DNA of 64,000 bases from Saccharothrix carnea (GTDB taxonomy: Bacteria > Actinomycetota > Actinomycetes > Mycobacteriales > Pseudonocardiaceae), in NCBI RefSeq assembly GCF_003014735.1, contig NZ_PYAX01000002.1, positions 620,001-684,000 on the forward strand, written 5' to 3'. Each line of letters begins with the position of its first letter. Position 1 is the stretch's first letter. This document shows, piece by piece, positions 8,135 to 15,718 of the stretch. The position numbers were made by a program, and so were the translations under genes. The notes under the pieces were generated by a model. That model was not told where the DNA came from, did no database searches, and saw only the letters and a list, made by a program, of their open reading frames with translations.

Positions 8135-9289
8135 TCACAGTCCGAGACGGGTGACCGCGTTGTCCTCCAACGGATTCGCCGTGCGGATGTAGCGGTGCAC
8201 GGTGCGCGGGTTGGTCCAGCGGCCCTGCCGCATGATCTCCCGGTCGCTCGCGCCGCCCAGCGCCGCCTGGGTGGCGAACCCCGCCCGCAGCGAGTGCCCG
8301 CCGAACAGCGCCGGGTCCAACCCCGCCTTCGCCGCGTACCGCTTCACCACGTCCGACACCGCCCGGTCCGACATCGAACGGCCACCCATCCGCCCGTGCT
8401 TGCTCACCGAGGGGAACAGCGGGCCGCGCAACGGCCCCGGCCGGTAGGAGTGGCAGCGGTGCGTCGCCTCCGGGCCGCCCTCGCCGTCCAGCAGCGCCCG
8501 CGGGTCCGGTGCGGTCAGCACGTCCGCCCAATCCGCGAACGCGCACACCGGGCACGTCGGCCGCCGCGCGCCGCGCGGGAGCACCACGCGCTGCCGGTGC
8601 ACGCCCGTCCGGTCGGTCTTCGTGACGCCGAGTTCGACCAGCAGCAGCGGCTCGTGCGTGCGCGGGTCCACGTCCACCGTGACGTCCTCCAACGCCACCG
8701 CCGCCAGCTCGCTGCGCCGCAACGCGCCCGCGAACCCCACCAGCAGCAGCAACGCGTCACGCCGCCGGGCCATCCCGGTGGGCCAGCCGGGCGGCGGCAG
8801 CTCCGCCAGCAACGCCTCCAACGTGCCCAGCAGCACCGGCCGCTTGCGCCGCGGCTGCGCCTGCCGGGTGCGGCGGATACCGCGCAACGTCAACCGCACC
8901 ACGTCCGACCGGGTGGGGGAGGGCAGGCCGCCCGCCGCGTGCACCGCGGCGATCGCCGCCGCCTTGCGCTCCAACGTGGACGGACCGAACGCGGGGGAGC
9001 CGTCCGGCTTCGTCGCGTCCGCCGCCACGGCCAGGTACACCGCGACGTCCACCGGGTCCGCGGGCAACGCCACCCGGCCCTCGGCCTCGCACCACGCGGC
9101 CCACCCGACCCAGTCCGAGCGGTAGGCACGTACCGTGTTCGCCGACTGCGCCGCCCGCAGGTAGCCCGACAGCGCCTCGGCCTGCTCGTCGTCGAACCGG
9201 CGGCGTACCTGCTCCAGTGCCGCGAAGTCCACCGGTGCCGCGTGCCGCACCCGGTCGAGTTCCGCGCGCACCGGCTCCGGCAAGGTCAT
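8135..9289 (-). CDS. Tyrosine-type site-specific recombinase/integrase
   Basis: 384 aa. The N-terminal core-binding SAM-like domain covers about residues 35-140 (SANTVRAYRSDWVGWAAWCEAEG). The catalytic domain has Arg191/192 (ALRRSEL), Lys224 (VTKTD), HSLRAGF (His332, Arg335), Trp358 and the nucleophile in HRYIR (Tyr367), so it should be active. An inserted stretch with Cys246/Cys249 and Cys279/His280 (PTCPVCAF and HRCHSY) may bind a metal, an unusual addition. ATG 9289 follows TAGGGT by 6 bases. No excisionase, phage or plasmid genes and no att repeats are visible, so it is either a stranded element or a domesticated enzyme. Confidence 0.9.
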   Translation of the reverse strand: MTLPEPVRAELDRVRHAAPVDFAALEQVRRRFDDEQAEALSGYLRAAQSANTVRAYRSDWVGWAAWCEAEGRVALPADPVDVAVYLAVAADATKPDGSPAFGPSTLERKAAAIAAVHAAGGLPSPTRSDVVRLTLRGIRRTRQAQPRRKRPVLLGTLEALLAELPPPGWPTGMARRRDALLLLVGFAGALRRSELAAVALEDVTVDVDPRTHEPLLLVELGVTKTDRTGVHRQRVVLPRGARRPTCPVCAFADWADVLTAPDPRALLDGEGGPEATHRCHSYRPGPLRGPLFPSVSKHGRMGGRSMSDRAVSDVVKRYAAKAGLDPALFGGHSLRAGFATQAALGGASDREIMRQGRWTNPRTVHRYIRTANPLEDNAVTRLGL

Positions 9290-9361
9290 CCCGTCACCCT
9301 AACACCGTTGATAGTCTTGATATCTTCAGTGTGGACTAATATGCCTCTTGACCGTGGCCGC

Positions 9362-9367
9362 TACTAT
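9362..9367 (+). promoter_or_regulatory. -10 box of the ArsR gene
   Basis: TACTAT ends 8 bases before GTG 9376, consistent with a leaderless transcript. The surrounding 86-base gap shared with the integrase promoter is noticeably AT-rich for this genome. Confidence 0.5.
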
Positions 9368-9375
9368 GCGAAACC

Positions 9376-9684
9376 GTGCGAGCCCTACAACACCCGGACG
9401 TGGAGGACCTCCAACTCGCGACCGTGCTGAGCGCGCTCGCGGACCCCATCCGGCTGCGCATCGTGGCCGAGCTCGCACGATCGGGTGGGATCGTGTGCGG
9501 CCAGTTCGACGTGCCGGTCAGCATGTCGACGCTGTCGCATCACCTGAAGGTGCTCCGCGAGGCCGGGGTGCTCCGCGTGACGCCGCAGGGCAGCTACCGC
9601 ACCCACGAGCTGCGGCGCGCGGAGATGGAACACCGGTTCCCCGGCGTTCTGGACTCCATCACCAAGGCGATCGAAGCACTCTGA
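9376..9684 (+). CDS. ArsR-family winged-helix regulator
   Basis: 102 aa, one compact winged HTH: LSALADPIRLRIVAELA near 18-34, recognition helix SMSTLSHHLKVLREAGVLRV at about 49-68, wing near 70-75. No metal-site cysteine pair of the ArsR/SmtB type is present (one Cys only, in IVCGQF), so it may respond to another signal, as in the MFS-linked helix_turn_helix ArsR group. Divergent from the integrase gene. GTG start chosen from the -10 box 8 bases upstream. No target operon adjacent. Its stop codon lies inside the 122-bp repeat that starts at 9679. Confidence 0.85.
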   Translation: MRALQHPDVEDLQLATVLSALADPIRLRIVAELARSGGIVCGQFDVPVSMSTLSHHLKVLREAGVLRVTPQGSYRTHELRRAEMEHRFPGVLDSITKAIEAL

Positions 9685-9800
9685 CCTGCGCTTTTGCTGA
9701 CGGCCGTGTTCACGATCGGGTGATCATGCTCCCGACTTCAAAAAAAACGGTGTTATTATTCACCTGAAACGTCGGGAGAAACAACAAGGCCCGCCTCGAC
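9679..9800. repeat. 122-bp dispersed repeat, copy A
   Basis: Aligns without gaps to 63012-63133 in the same orientation. I count about 100 of 122 identical positions. The last 24 bases (AGAAACAACAAGG and on to CCTCGAC) are identical, as is GTTCACGATC near the middle. Internal features are an A-run and, in this copy, CTCCCGAC and GTCGGGAG arms about 30 bases apart that could form a hairpin. No transposase, target duplication or terminal inverted repeats are evident. Both copies read without stops on the minus strand, but substitutions show no third-position bias, so a coding role is doubtful. Confidence 0.75.
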
Positions 9801-10078
9801 CGGCCGCACGCCTCCAGCAGGCCCGCCGCCCTCTCGGGTGCCGCCCTTCGACGGTGCTGCGGGCCAAGGCCTCGGCGCAGGCGTGGCGCATCTGCACCGC
9901 CCGCGCTGTCCCGTCGCGGGAGTCGCGCGGTCGCGTGGAGTCGCGGTCGAACGCCGTCGATGCGGTCAGCGCGGGTCGCTCCAGCAGGAGCCGATCCCAC
10001 CCGGGCGGTGAACGCGCGTCTCAGCCCGCCGATGATCGTCGCGGTGCCGGGTGGTCTTCGCGCTCGGGCCGACACAGC
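9801..10078. other. Non-coding gap after repeat copy A
   Basis: With the repeat and the following terminator this makes about 450 bases without a gene between ArsR and the glycosyltransferase operon. GC-rich sequence. Open frames exist on both strands but none has a start signal or a recognisable product. Confidence 0.45.
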
Positions 10079-10112
10079 GGTGGGGCGGTCGGAATGCTCC
10101 GACCGCCCCACC
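10079..10112 (-). terminator. Strong terminator of the glycosyltransferase operon
   Basis: Perfect 15-bp stem with an ATGC loop, 21 bases past the stop of the minus-strand AftA-like gene. Arms begin GGTGGGGCGG and end CCGCCCCACC. No T-tract. Confidence 0.8.
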
Positions 10113-10133
10113 GGCGCGTGACGTGCCCGTGCG

Positions 10134-11810
10134 TCAGCCGTCTTCCGAGCGCGGGTGTGGCAGTTCGCCGCGCTTGGGGCTGAGCTCGGCCAGTTCGAGC
10201 AGCGACTCGTGGTAGCGCGGGTCGTTCTTCGTGAAGCAGCCCTTGCCCAGCGTGTGCGCGTAGGCGGCGCAGTTGCCGTCGGTCTGCCTGGTCAGGTGCG
10301 AGGCGAGGGCGAGGACGCCGAGCGAGTTGTCGGCGCGGGGCATGTAGCGGTCGCCGATCGAGGAGCCCGCGGAGGCCAGGAGGAGGAACACGGCGACGAG
10401 TGCGCCGAGGCCGAGCGAGGGTGAGGTGAGCGCGGCGCGGGCGCGGGTGACGGTGTCGAAGCGCCGGACGCCGTAGTAGGCGGCGAAGCCGGTGAGCAGG
10501 AGCAGGCAGTAGAGGAGTTCGGCGGTGCTGCGGGGGTACAGCTGCACGGCGTCGGCGGCGTACATCTGGGAGCCGAAGTGGAAGCGCAGCAGCCAGGCGC
10601 CGGCGAAGACGCAGGTGAGGGTGATGACGATGGTGCGGCTGCGTGCGACGGCGATCGCGGTGGCCAGGCCGATGAGGGCGAAGATGGTGAACAGGCCGAC
10701 GCCGCCGATCTCGCCGGGTGGGGGCCAGGGGCCGGTGGTGCCGGGGAGGTCGGTGCGCCACATGGCGATGTAGGTGGGTTCGGTCCAGGTGTCCCAGTAG
10801 AAGTAGCGGTCCTTGACCGAGCCGGAGGCGTCCAGCAGGCCGAAGAGGTGGCGGTAGGACACGGCGACGAAGGCGGCGGCGGTGATCGCGATGAGGGTGA
10901 GGCCCTTGGCCCAGCCGGTGCGCCAGGGGAACAGCACGAGGGCGGCGACCACGACGCCGGGTGCGGACCAGACGAACCAGCCGGAGTAGATGAGGAAGAT
11001 CACGCCGAGGGCGAGGCCGAAGCCGAGGGCGGGCAGGACGATGCCGCGCCAGGTGGTGTCGCCGGCGCGCCGGAGTCGGCGGAGCAGGGCGAGCAGCACG
11101 GGGACCATCACGACGAGCATGATCGTGGTGTAGGGCTTGTACGGCTCGATGAGCACGATGGCGGGGAGTACGCCGAGGGCGAGTGCCCACATGGGGGACA
11201 GCAGCAGTCGCCAGGCGAGGTAGGCGACGGGTCCGAACAGGGCGGTGCCGACGATCTGGAGGGGTTTGAGGAGGTTGTCGGGCGCGGTGTCGGTGAGCTG
11301 GGAGAGCCAGGCGGTGAGGTGGATCCAGGCGGGCGGGTAGTCGTCTTTCATGGTGCCGGTGTCGATGAGGGCTTGTGCCCAGTCGCTGAGGGTGCCGGCG
11401 TCGCCGTAGTTGGCGAACAGTCCCCAGGAGGTGCCGCGCAGGGCGATCAGGATCGCGCCGGCGACGAGGCCGCTGAACAGGCCTGCTGCCGCGGCGGCGG
11501 TGAGTCGGCGGGCGGTGGGTGCGTGGGCGGCCCAGCGGACGCGGGCGGTGATCACGACGAGGATCAGCAGCACGAGGACGATGAGGGCGTAGCGGAGTTG
11601 CAGTCCGGCGAGGCCGCTGATCTGGCCGATCCGGTCGAGGGGGTTGACCTCGATGCGGCGGGCGAGCAACACCATGAGCGCCGCGGCGGCCACGGACACG
11701 ACGGCTTCGGCGGCGAAGAGCCATCCTCTGCGGGGTTGTGCGGTGGTGGGTGGCGGCGGGGGGTGCTCGGGGCTGGTCCGCGGCGGTTGTTCTGGCGCGG
11801 TCGACAGCAC
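10134..11810 (-). CDS. AftA-like arabinofuranosyltransferase (GT-C membrane enzyme)
   Basis: 558 aa integral membrane protein with roughly ten to twelve hydrophobic segments and a short hydrophilic C-terminal tail. The first periplasmic loop carries an Asp-containing stretch, then TGTMKDDYPPAWIHLTAWLSQ, a KPLQI motif and EPYKPYTTIM. These line up by eye with the YPPGW, KPW and PEPYAAM motifs of mycobacterial AftA, which adds the first arabinofuranose to galactan from decaprenyl-phosphoarabinose. At 558 aa it is shorter than AftA (about 640), so it could be a paralogue using another acceptor. It starts 6 bases after the GT2 gene, forming a two-gene operon. Confidence 0.55.
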   Translation of the reverse strand: MLSTAPEQPPRTSPEHPPPPPTTAQPRRGWLFAAEAVVSVAAAALMVLLARRIEVNPLDRIGQISGLAGLQLRYALIVLVLLILVVITARVRWAAHAPTARRLTAAAAAGLFSGLVAGAILIALRGTSWGLFANYGDAGTLSDWAQALIDTGTMKDDYPPAWIHLTAWLSQLTDTAPDNLLKPLQIVGTALFGPVAYLAWRLLLSPMWALALGVLPAIVLIEPYKPYTTIMLVVMVPVLLALLRRLRRAGDTTWRGIVLPALGFGLALGVIFLIYSGWFVWSAPGVVVAALVLFPWRTGWAKGLTLIAITAAAFVAVSYRHLFGLLDASGSVKDRYFYWDTWTEPTYIAMWRTDLPGTTGPWPPPGEIGGVGLFTIFALIGLATAIAVARSRTIVITLTCVFAGAWLLRFHFGSQMYAADAVQLYPRSTAELLYCLLLLTGFAAYYGVRRFDTVTRARAALTSPSLGLGALVAVFLLLASAGSSIGDRYMPRADNSLGVLALASHLTRQTDGNCAAYAHTLGKGCFTKNDPRYHESLLELAELSPKRGELPHPRSEDG

Positions 11811-11816
11811 CGTTGA

Positions 11817-12725
11817 TCACTTCCTCACGGGTTTGGTGGTTCCGAATGCGTGGCGGACGAGGACTTTGGCGCTGGCGGTCTGCCGGGAGGTCACGGCGCC
11901 GGGCAGCATGAGCAGGGCGTGGAGTCGGGAGGAGAGGTGCAGGCGGGCGGCTTTGGCGGCGCGGTGCCAGCCGATGCCCTCCAGGTGTGCGGCGACGTCG
12001 ACGAAGAAGTCGCGTTCTTCGGTGAAGCGGCCGCCGAGGGAGGCCAGGGAGGAGGAGACGCTGGCGTTGTGGCGGCGGTACTGGAAGCAGACGTCGGGGA
12101 CGACGGCGAGTTGTCCGCCGCGTTGGAGCAGGTCGAGCATGAGGGCGAGGTCGAGGACGACGCTGAGGCCTTGGCGGAAGCCGAGGTCTTTGAGGGCGTC
12201 GCGGCGCCAGCACAGGGAGGGGAAGTAGGTCCAGTTGCCGCGCAGGAGGCTGATGGCGAGGTCTTCGCCGCCCATGAGTTTGGGGGTGGTGGTGTCGGGG
12301 GCGTAGATGCCGCGTTTGACGCGGTCGGTGAGGGGTCTTACGACCTGGCCGGTGCTGTCGATGACTTCGACGCCGGCTTGGACGACGTCGGCGTCGGGGT
12401 AGCGCTGGAGGGTCCGGCGGATGGTGCTGACGTAGTTGGGCAGCATCGCGTCGTCGGAGCCCATGACCACGAGGAAGTCGCGTTCGGCGAGGTCGAGGCA
12501 CTTCTGGAAGTTGGCGTTGATGCCGAGGTTGGCTTCGTTGCGCTGGTAGTCGATGCGGTCGTCGCGCAGCGCGTCGAACCAGTCGGGCAGGCCGTTGTCG
12601 GTGACGCTGTCGTCGATGACGGTGAGGTGCCAGTCGGTGTCGTCCTGGGCGATGATGCTGCGCACCGCGGTCTTCAGGTACGAGATGTCCCCGTAGTGGG
12701 GGAGCATGATGTCGATGCCGTTCAT
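11817..12725 (-). CDS. Family 2 glycosyltransferase
   Basis: 302 aa cytoplasmic GT-A fold enzyme. IMLPHYGDISYLKTAVRSI begins the nucleotide-binding domain, VIDDSVTDNG follows, and the metal-binding acidic motif is in VVMGSDDAML. WTYFPSLCWRRDAL and QYRRHNASVSSS fit the acceptor end of GT2 proteins. No membrane segment. ATG 12725 is preferred because GAGG lies 5 bases upstream; GTG 12731 is the alternative. It is transcribed just ahead of the AftA-like gene, so the pair probably modifies the same wall or surface glycan. Sugar specificity cannot be read. Confidence 0.82.
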   Translation of the reverse strand: MNGIDIMLPHYGDISYLKTAVRSIIAQDDTDWHLTVIDDSVTDNGLPDWFDALRDDRIDYQRNEANLGINANFQKCLDLAERDFLVVMGSDDAMLPNYVSTIRRTLQRYPDADVVQAGVEVIDSTGQVVRPLTDRVKRGIYAPDTTTPKLMGGEDLAISLLRGNWTYFPSLCWRRDALKDLGFRQGLSVVLDLALMLDLLQRGGQLAVVPDVCFQYRRHNASVSSSLASLGGRFTEERDFFVDVAAHLEGIGWHRAAKAARLHLSSRLHALLMLPGAVTSRQTASAKVLVRHAFGTTKPVRK

Positions 12726-13187
12726 GGTCACCTCGTAGGACCGACGATCAGGTTGCGGTGTGGAACACCCATCCCCCTGCCACGACCCTTCCCCTTGTGT
12801 CCTGTCCTTGGTGGTTCCACCCGAGGGCCGGGGATACCGGCTTTGCGGAGGTGGCGAGGAGGCAGCCTACTGTGTTGGTGTCGGGGGCAGGCATCATGCC
12901 CCGCTTTGGTTGTGGGTTGCCGTGGTTGTGGGTGGTTTTTCTCGGTTTCGGGGTGTGTGGGGTTACAGGTTTGTGGCGGTCGTGGGTCATCCGTCGTCGT
13001 GGGCGGCGGGGGGAACGTTCGGTGAAAGTTCGTGGCTGTTGTTGGTGGCGGTGGTGAGGCCGGTGACCATTTACCTCGCCGGTGTCGGGTGGAGTGGAAT
13101 GGCATCGTTCGCCGGTTTTGCGGTGACTTCGGCGGGTGGGGTTTCGGGCGGTTGTCCGCCGCGGTCGCGGTGGTGTGGGGGTCGGTG
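12726..13187. other. Promoter region upstream of the glycosyltransferase operon
   Basis: About 460 bases without a supportable gene. G/T-rich on the plus strand, with long open but low-complexity Pro/Thr/Arg frames on the minus strand that look spurious. A small GGCGG-TTGT-CCGCC hairpin at 13147-13160 lies just past the MBL gene stop and may be a weak terminator. Confidence 0.45.
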
Positions 13188-13904
13188 TCATCTGATCGTG
13201 AAGCTTTCGCCTGGTCGTGCGACGGGGGCGTGGGCGCGTTCGGTGGCTTCGGCGGTGCCGAGGGTGTGGCCGATGTGGGTGAGCAGGAGGCGTCGGGCGC
13301 CGCGGCCGGCCGTGGCGGCGTCTTCGGGGGAGCAGTGGTGTGGTCCGGTGCCGTCTGCTTCGCAGAGGAACAGGTCGGCGCCTTCGGCGAGGTCGTCGAG
13401 GGCCGGGCAGGGTCCGGTGTCGCCGGAGTAGGCGAAGGTGGTGTCGTCGTGGGTGGCGCGCAGGCCGAAGGCGGGCAGGCCGTGGTGGACGGCGCGGCTG
13501 GTGAGGGTGATGTCGCCGATCTCGGTGTGGTGGTCGTCGTGCAGTTCGTGGATGTCGAACGCGGCGGCGGCCGGGTTGGGGGTGGCGCCGGCGAGGAAGT
13601 GCTCGAGTCGGTCGGCGAGTCCGGGTGGGCCGTAGAGCGGGATGGGTGCGTGGGGTTGTCGGTCGGCGAACAGGAGTGCGTAGTAGTAGGGCAGTAGGTC
13701 GGCGGCGTGGTCGGCGTGGGTGTGGGAGATCCACACGGCGTCGAGCAGGTCGGGGCGGTGGTGGCGTTGCAGCTCGGCGAGGGTGCCGGGGCCGGCGTCG
13801 ACCCAGATTGCGGTGTGCTCGGTGCGCAGGAGGTAGCCCGAGCAGGGGTTGCCGGGGCGCGGGTAGGGCGTGGCGGTGCCCAGGACGGTGAGGCGGAAGG
13901 TCAC
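13188..13904 (-). CDS. MBL-fold metallo-hydrolase
   Basis: 238 aa metallo-beta-lactamase superfamily protein of the RNase Z/phosphodiesterase-like branch. Zinc motif HTHADH is at 61-66, a further ligand Asp in YSGDTGPC and a late His in LLTHIGH. No signal peptide. The start is GTG 13904, which overlaps the stop of the upstream propeller gene (GTGA); a longer frame to 14177 overlaps that gene and was discarded. Related actinobacterial proteins are annotated as ribonuclease Z-like or cyclic-nucleotide phosphodiesterases; the real substrate is unknown. Confidence 0.85.
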   Translation of the reverse strand: MTFRLTVLGTATPYPRPGNPCSGYLLRTEHTAIWVDAGPGTLAELQRHHRPDLLDAVWISHTHADHAADLLPYYYALLFADRQPHAPIPLYGPPGLADRLEHFLAGATPNPAAAAFDIHELHDDHHTEIGDITLTSRAVHHGLPAFGLRATHDDTTFAYSGDTGPCPALDDLAEGADLFLCEADGTGPHHCSPEDAATAGRGARRLLLTHIGHTLGTAEATERAHAPVARPGESFTIR

Positions 13905-14911
13905 GGGGCAGTGTGGCGCAGGACGTGGACGCCCGCCGCTGTTTTCAGGTAAGCCCAGGTGGTGGTGCCGGTGGTGGCGAGGCCGACGTGGGAGGCGGAG
14001 GTGCGGGCGAGGTCGTCGGGCAGGGCGACGGTGGTCCAGCGGTGGCCGGTCCAGCGGTGGAAGGCGGGTCGGGTGTCGAAGGAGCGGCGGGTGGCGCGGA
14101 CGCCCCAGGTCCAGCCGGCGGCGACGCCGTGGACGCTGAGGCGGCCGGTGTGGTCGGGGGTGGGGACGGCGTTCCACTGCCGGCCGTCCCAGCGGTGCAC
14201 GCGCAGGCCTTCGGTGTCGCGGACGTGGCCGAGCCAGATGTCGTCGGGTGCGGTGGCGGCGAGGCGGGCGACGTGGCCGCGTTCGAGGCGTGGTCCGGCG
14301 ATCTCGGTCCAGGTGTGGCCGTCCCAGTGGACGAGGACGGGGTAGTCGTAGGTGGCGGGTCCGGCGCCGGCGAGGCCTCCGCCGCCTGCCCAGACGTGGT
14401 GGGGTGCGGTGGCGGTGATGGTCTGCAGTCCTTCGCGGGCGGAGGACAGGGCGGTGCGGACGTGCCAGTGGGTGCCGTCGTAGTGCAGGGTGTCGCGGCC
14501 GGTGCCGACGACGTGGACGTCGTCGCGGGCGACGGCGGCGACGGCTTTGGCCCAGGTGATGGGTGGTGTGGTGACGGTGTGCCAGGTGGTGCCGTCGTAG
14601 TGCAGGACGAGGGGGTGGCCGTCGCTGTTGCCGACTGCCCAGACGTCGTCGGGCGCGGTGGCGGACACGCCGGACAGGCTCGCCGGTGCGGGCAGGTCGG
14701 GCAGTGGTTCCTCGCGCCAGGTCTCGCCGGTCCAGCTCAGCACCAGTGGTGCCGACGGGCGGCTGGTGAACACGCCGGTGGTGCCTGCCAGCCAGGCGTG
14801 GTGCTCGCCGGCGGTCGCCAGGTCGGCCAGTGCGGTGCTGGGCGGCAGCACGGGCACCGGCACGGGTCGGAACAAGCCAACTCCCCCTCGATGGGTCGTC
14901 CCCCGACTCAT
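13901..14911 (-). CDS. WxG-repeat beta-propeller-like protein
   Basis: 336 aa made of about seven repeats with the pattern PDDVWAVG...PLVLHYDGTTWH (for example near 85-115, 120-150, 165-205, 215-245). This is typical of actinobacterial Trp-rich propeller proteins sometimes annotated as sialidase- or kelch-like. No convincing signal peptide or membrane anchor: the N-terminus MSRGTTHRGG is short and polar. Coupled by a 4-base overlap to the MBL hydrolase gene, so the two likely form an operon. Binding partner unknown. Confidence 0.7.
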   Translation of the reverse strand: MSRGTTHRGGVGLFRPVPVPVLPPSTALADLATAGEHHAWLAGTTGVFTSRPSAPLVLSWTGETWREEPLPDLPAPASLSGVSATAPDDVWAVGNSDGHPLVLHYDGTTWHTVTTPPITWAKAVAAVARDDVHVVGTGRDTLHYDGTHWHVRTALSSAREGLQTITATAPHHVWAGGGGLAGAGPATYDYPVLVHWDGHTWTEIAGPRLERGHVARLAATAPDDIWLGHVRDTEGLRVHRWDGRQWNAVPTPDHTGRLSVHGVAAGWTWGVRATRRSFDTRPAFHRWTGHRWTTVALPDDLARTSASHVGLATTGTTTWAYLKTAAGVHVLRHTAP

Positions 14912-14992
14912 CGCATGATCCAGCTCATCGGCCGGTGCGCCGCCGCGCCAGCCGCCGAACGGCGGGTTGTGGTTGGCGCAACCGCACGCCTC

Positions 14993-15401
14993 CTACTCTT
15001 CGCGGGCGCGTTGTTCGAGGTAGCGGCGTTCCTTCGGCGTGCAGGGCGGCGATCGCGGCTTGGAGTTGGTAGGGCCGATCGCGGTGGTGGTCAGCGCGTC
15101 GCGGACCAGGCGGGTGCCTTCGGCGATGAGGGTGGTGTCCCAGCGGGTGCGGTCCTGGTCGGCGAGTGGCACGAGTGAGCCGTCGGGTCGGGTGCGTGCG
15201 GGTCGGCGGGCGTCGGGACGCGACGGTGATCAGCCAGCCGATGGGGTTGTCGGGTGTCCCGTCGACGGGCCAGCGGGTCGCGGCGGCGAGCAGGGCTTCC
15301 TGGACGGCGTCCTCGCAGGCGTCGAAGTCGCCGTGGTGGCGTACCAGCGCGCCGAGGACGCGGGGGGCGAGTTCCCGCAGCAGGGGGCCGATCGGGGTCA
15401 C
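14993..15401 (-). pseudogene. Decayed ECF42-type sigma factor
   Basis: Three separate pieces of an ECF42 sigma factor remain in order. Codons from GTG 15401 encode an intact region 2 start (ELAPRVLGALVRHHGDFDAC, then DAVQEALLAAATRWP and WLITVASRR). After a deletion comes the C-terminal extension piece (PLADQDRTRWDTTLIAEG, then PYQLQAAIAALHAE) with a one-base frameshift before PYQLQ near 15070. After another deletion comes the true C-terminus (KERRYLEQRAREE) ending at TAG 14993. An intact homologue lies at 35088-36305. The GTGA overlap with the DGPF remnant is preserved. It cannot make a functional sigma factor. Confidence 0.85.
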
Positions 15402-15586
15402 CGCGGGAAGTCGTCCAGGCCGGGCCGCGCGGGCCGCACCTCGACCAGGCCCAGCTGTGCTTCGGGGACGCGGGCCGCGATCTCGACCGCCCGTTCCCGG
15501 GTCGGGACGTCGATCAGGTAGAACCCGGCGAGCAGCTCTTTGGCCTCGGCGAACGGCCCGTCCGTGGTCAGGGCCGGGTCGGTCCC
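15398..15586 (-). pseudogene. Truncated DGPF (YCII-related) protein
   Basis: Only the C-terminal 60 or so codons survive, starting near DPALTTDGPFAEAKELLAGF and ending at TGA 15398. The DGPF signature and the following strand-helix match the C-terminal half of the intact protein at 36333-36689. The N-terminal half and its start are missing. DGPF proteins are the standard genomic partners of ECF42 sigma factors. The gene remnant precedes the decayed sigma gene in the usual order. Confidence 0.85.
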
Positions 15587-15638
15587 GGCAGAGCAACCTG
15601 ACGCGGTGCCCCGGGTCGGGCGGAGCCGGCAGTATCGG

Positions 15639-15664
15639 ACGTGGTGATCACGTGATCGCCACGT
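15639..15664. promoter_or_regulatory. 26-bp near-perfect palindrome, possible operator
   Basis: Twelve of 13 base pairs match between arms, with perfect core GATCACGTGATC. It lies 55 bases before the PEP-mutase-family gene and just above the decayed DGPF gene, so it may be the operator for either side. The cognate regulator is unknown. Confidence 0.5.
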
Positions 15665-15718
15665 GGACCCGGGTCGGATCGTCGGGCGACGCGACCCGGA
15701 GTCGAGACGGGAGCCGAT

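Noticed and set aside
9710-10111. Minus-strand ORF ending in the repeat (and its counterpart at 63043-63237) as a conserved small protein family
   Set aside because: The shared part is only the repeat; substitutions are spread over all codon positions, and the N-terminal parts are unrelated.
12728-13105. Minus-strand ORF upstream of the GT2 gene
   Set aside because: Low-complexity Pro/Thr/Arg/His composition, no ribosome site, no resemblance to a known protein.
13905-14177. Longer start for the MBL hydrolase
   Set aside because: Would overlap the propeller gene; GTG 13904 overlaps its stop by 4 bases, as expected for coupling.
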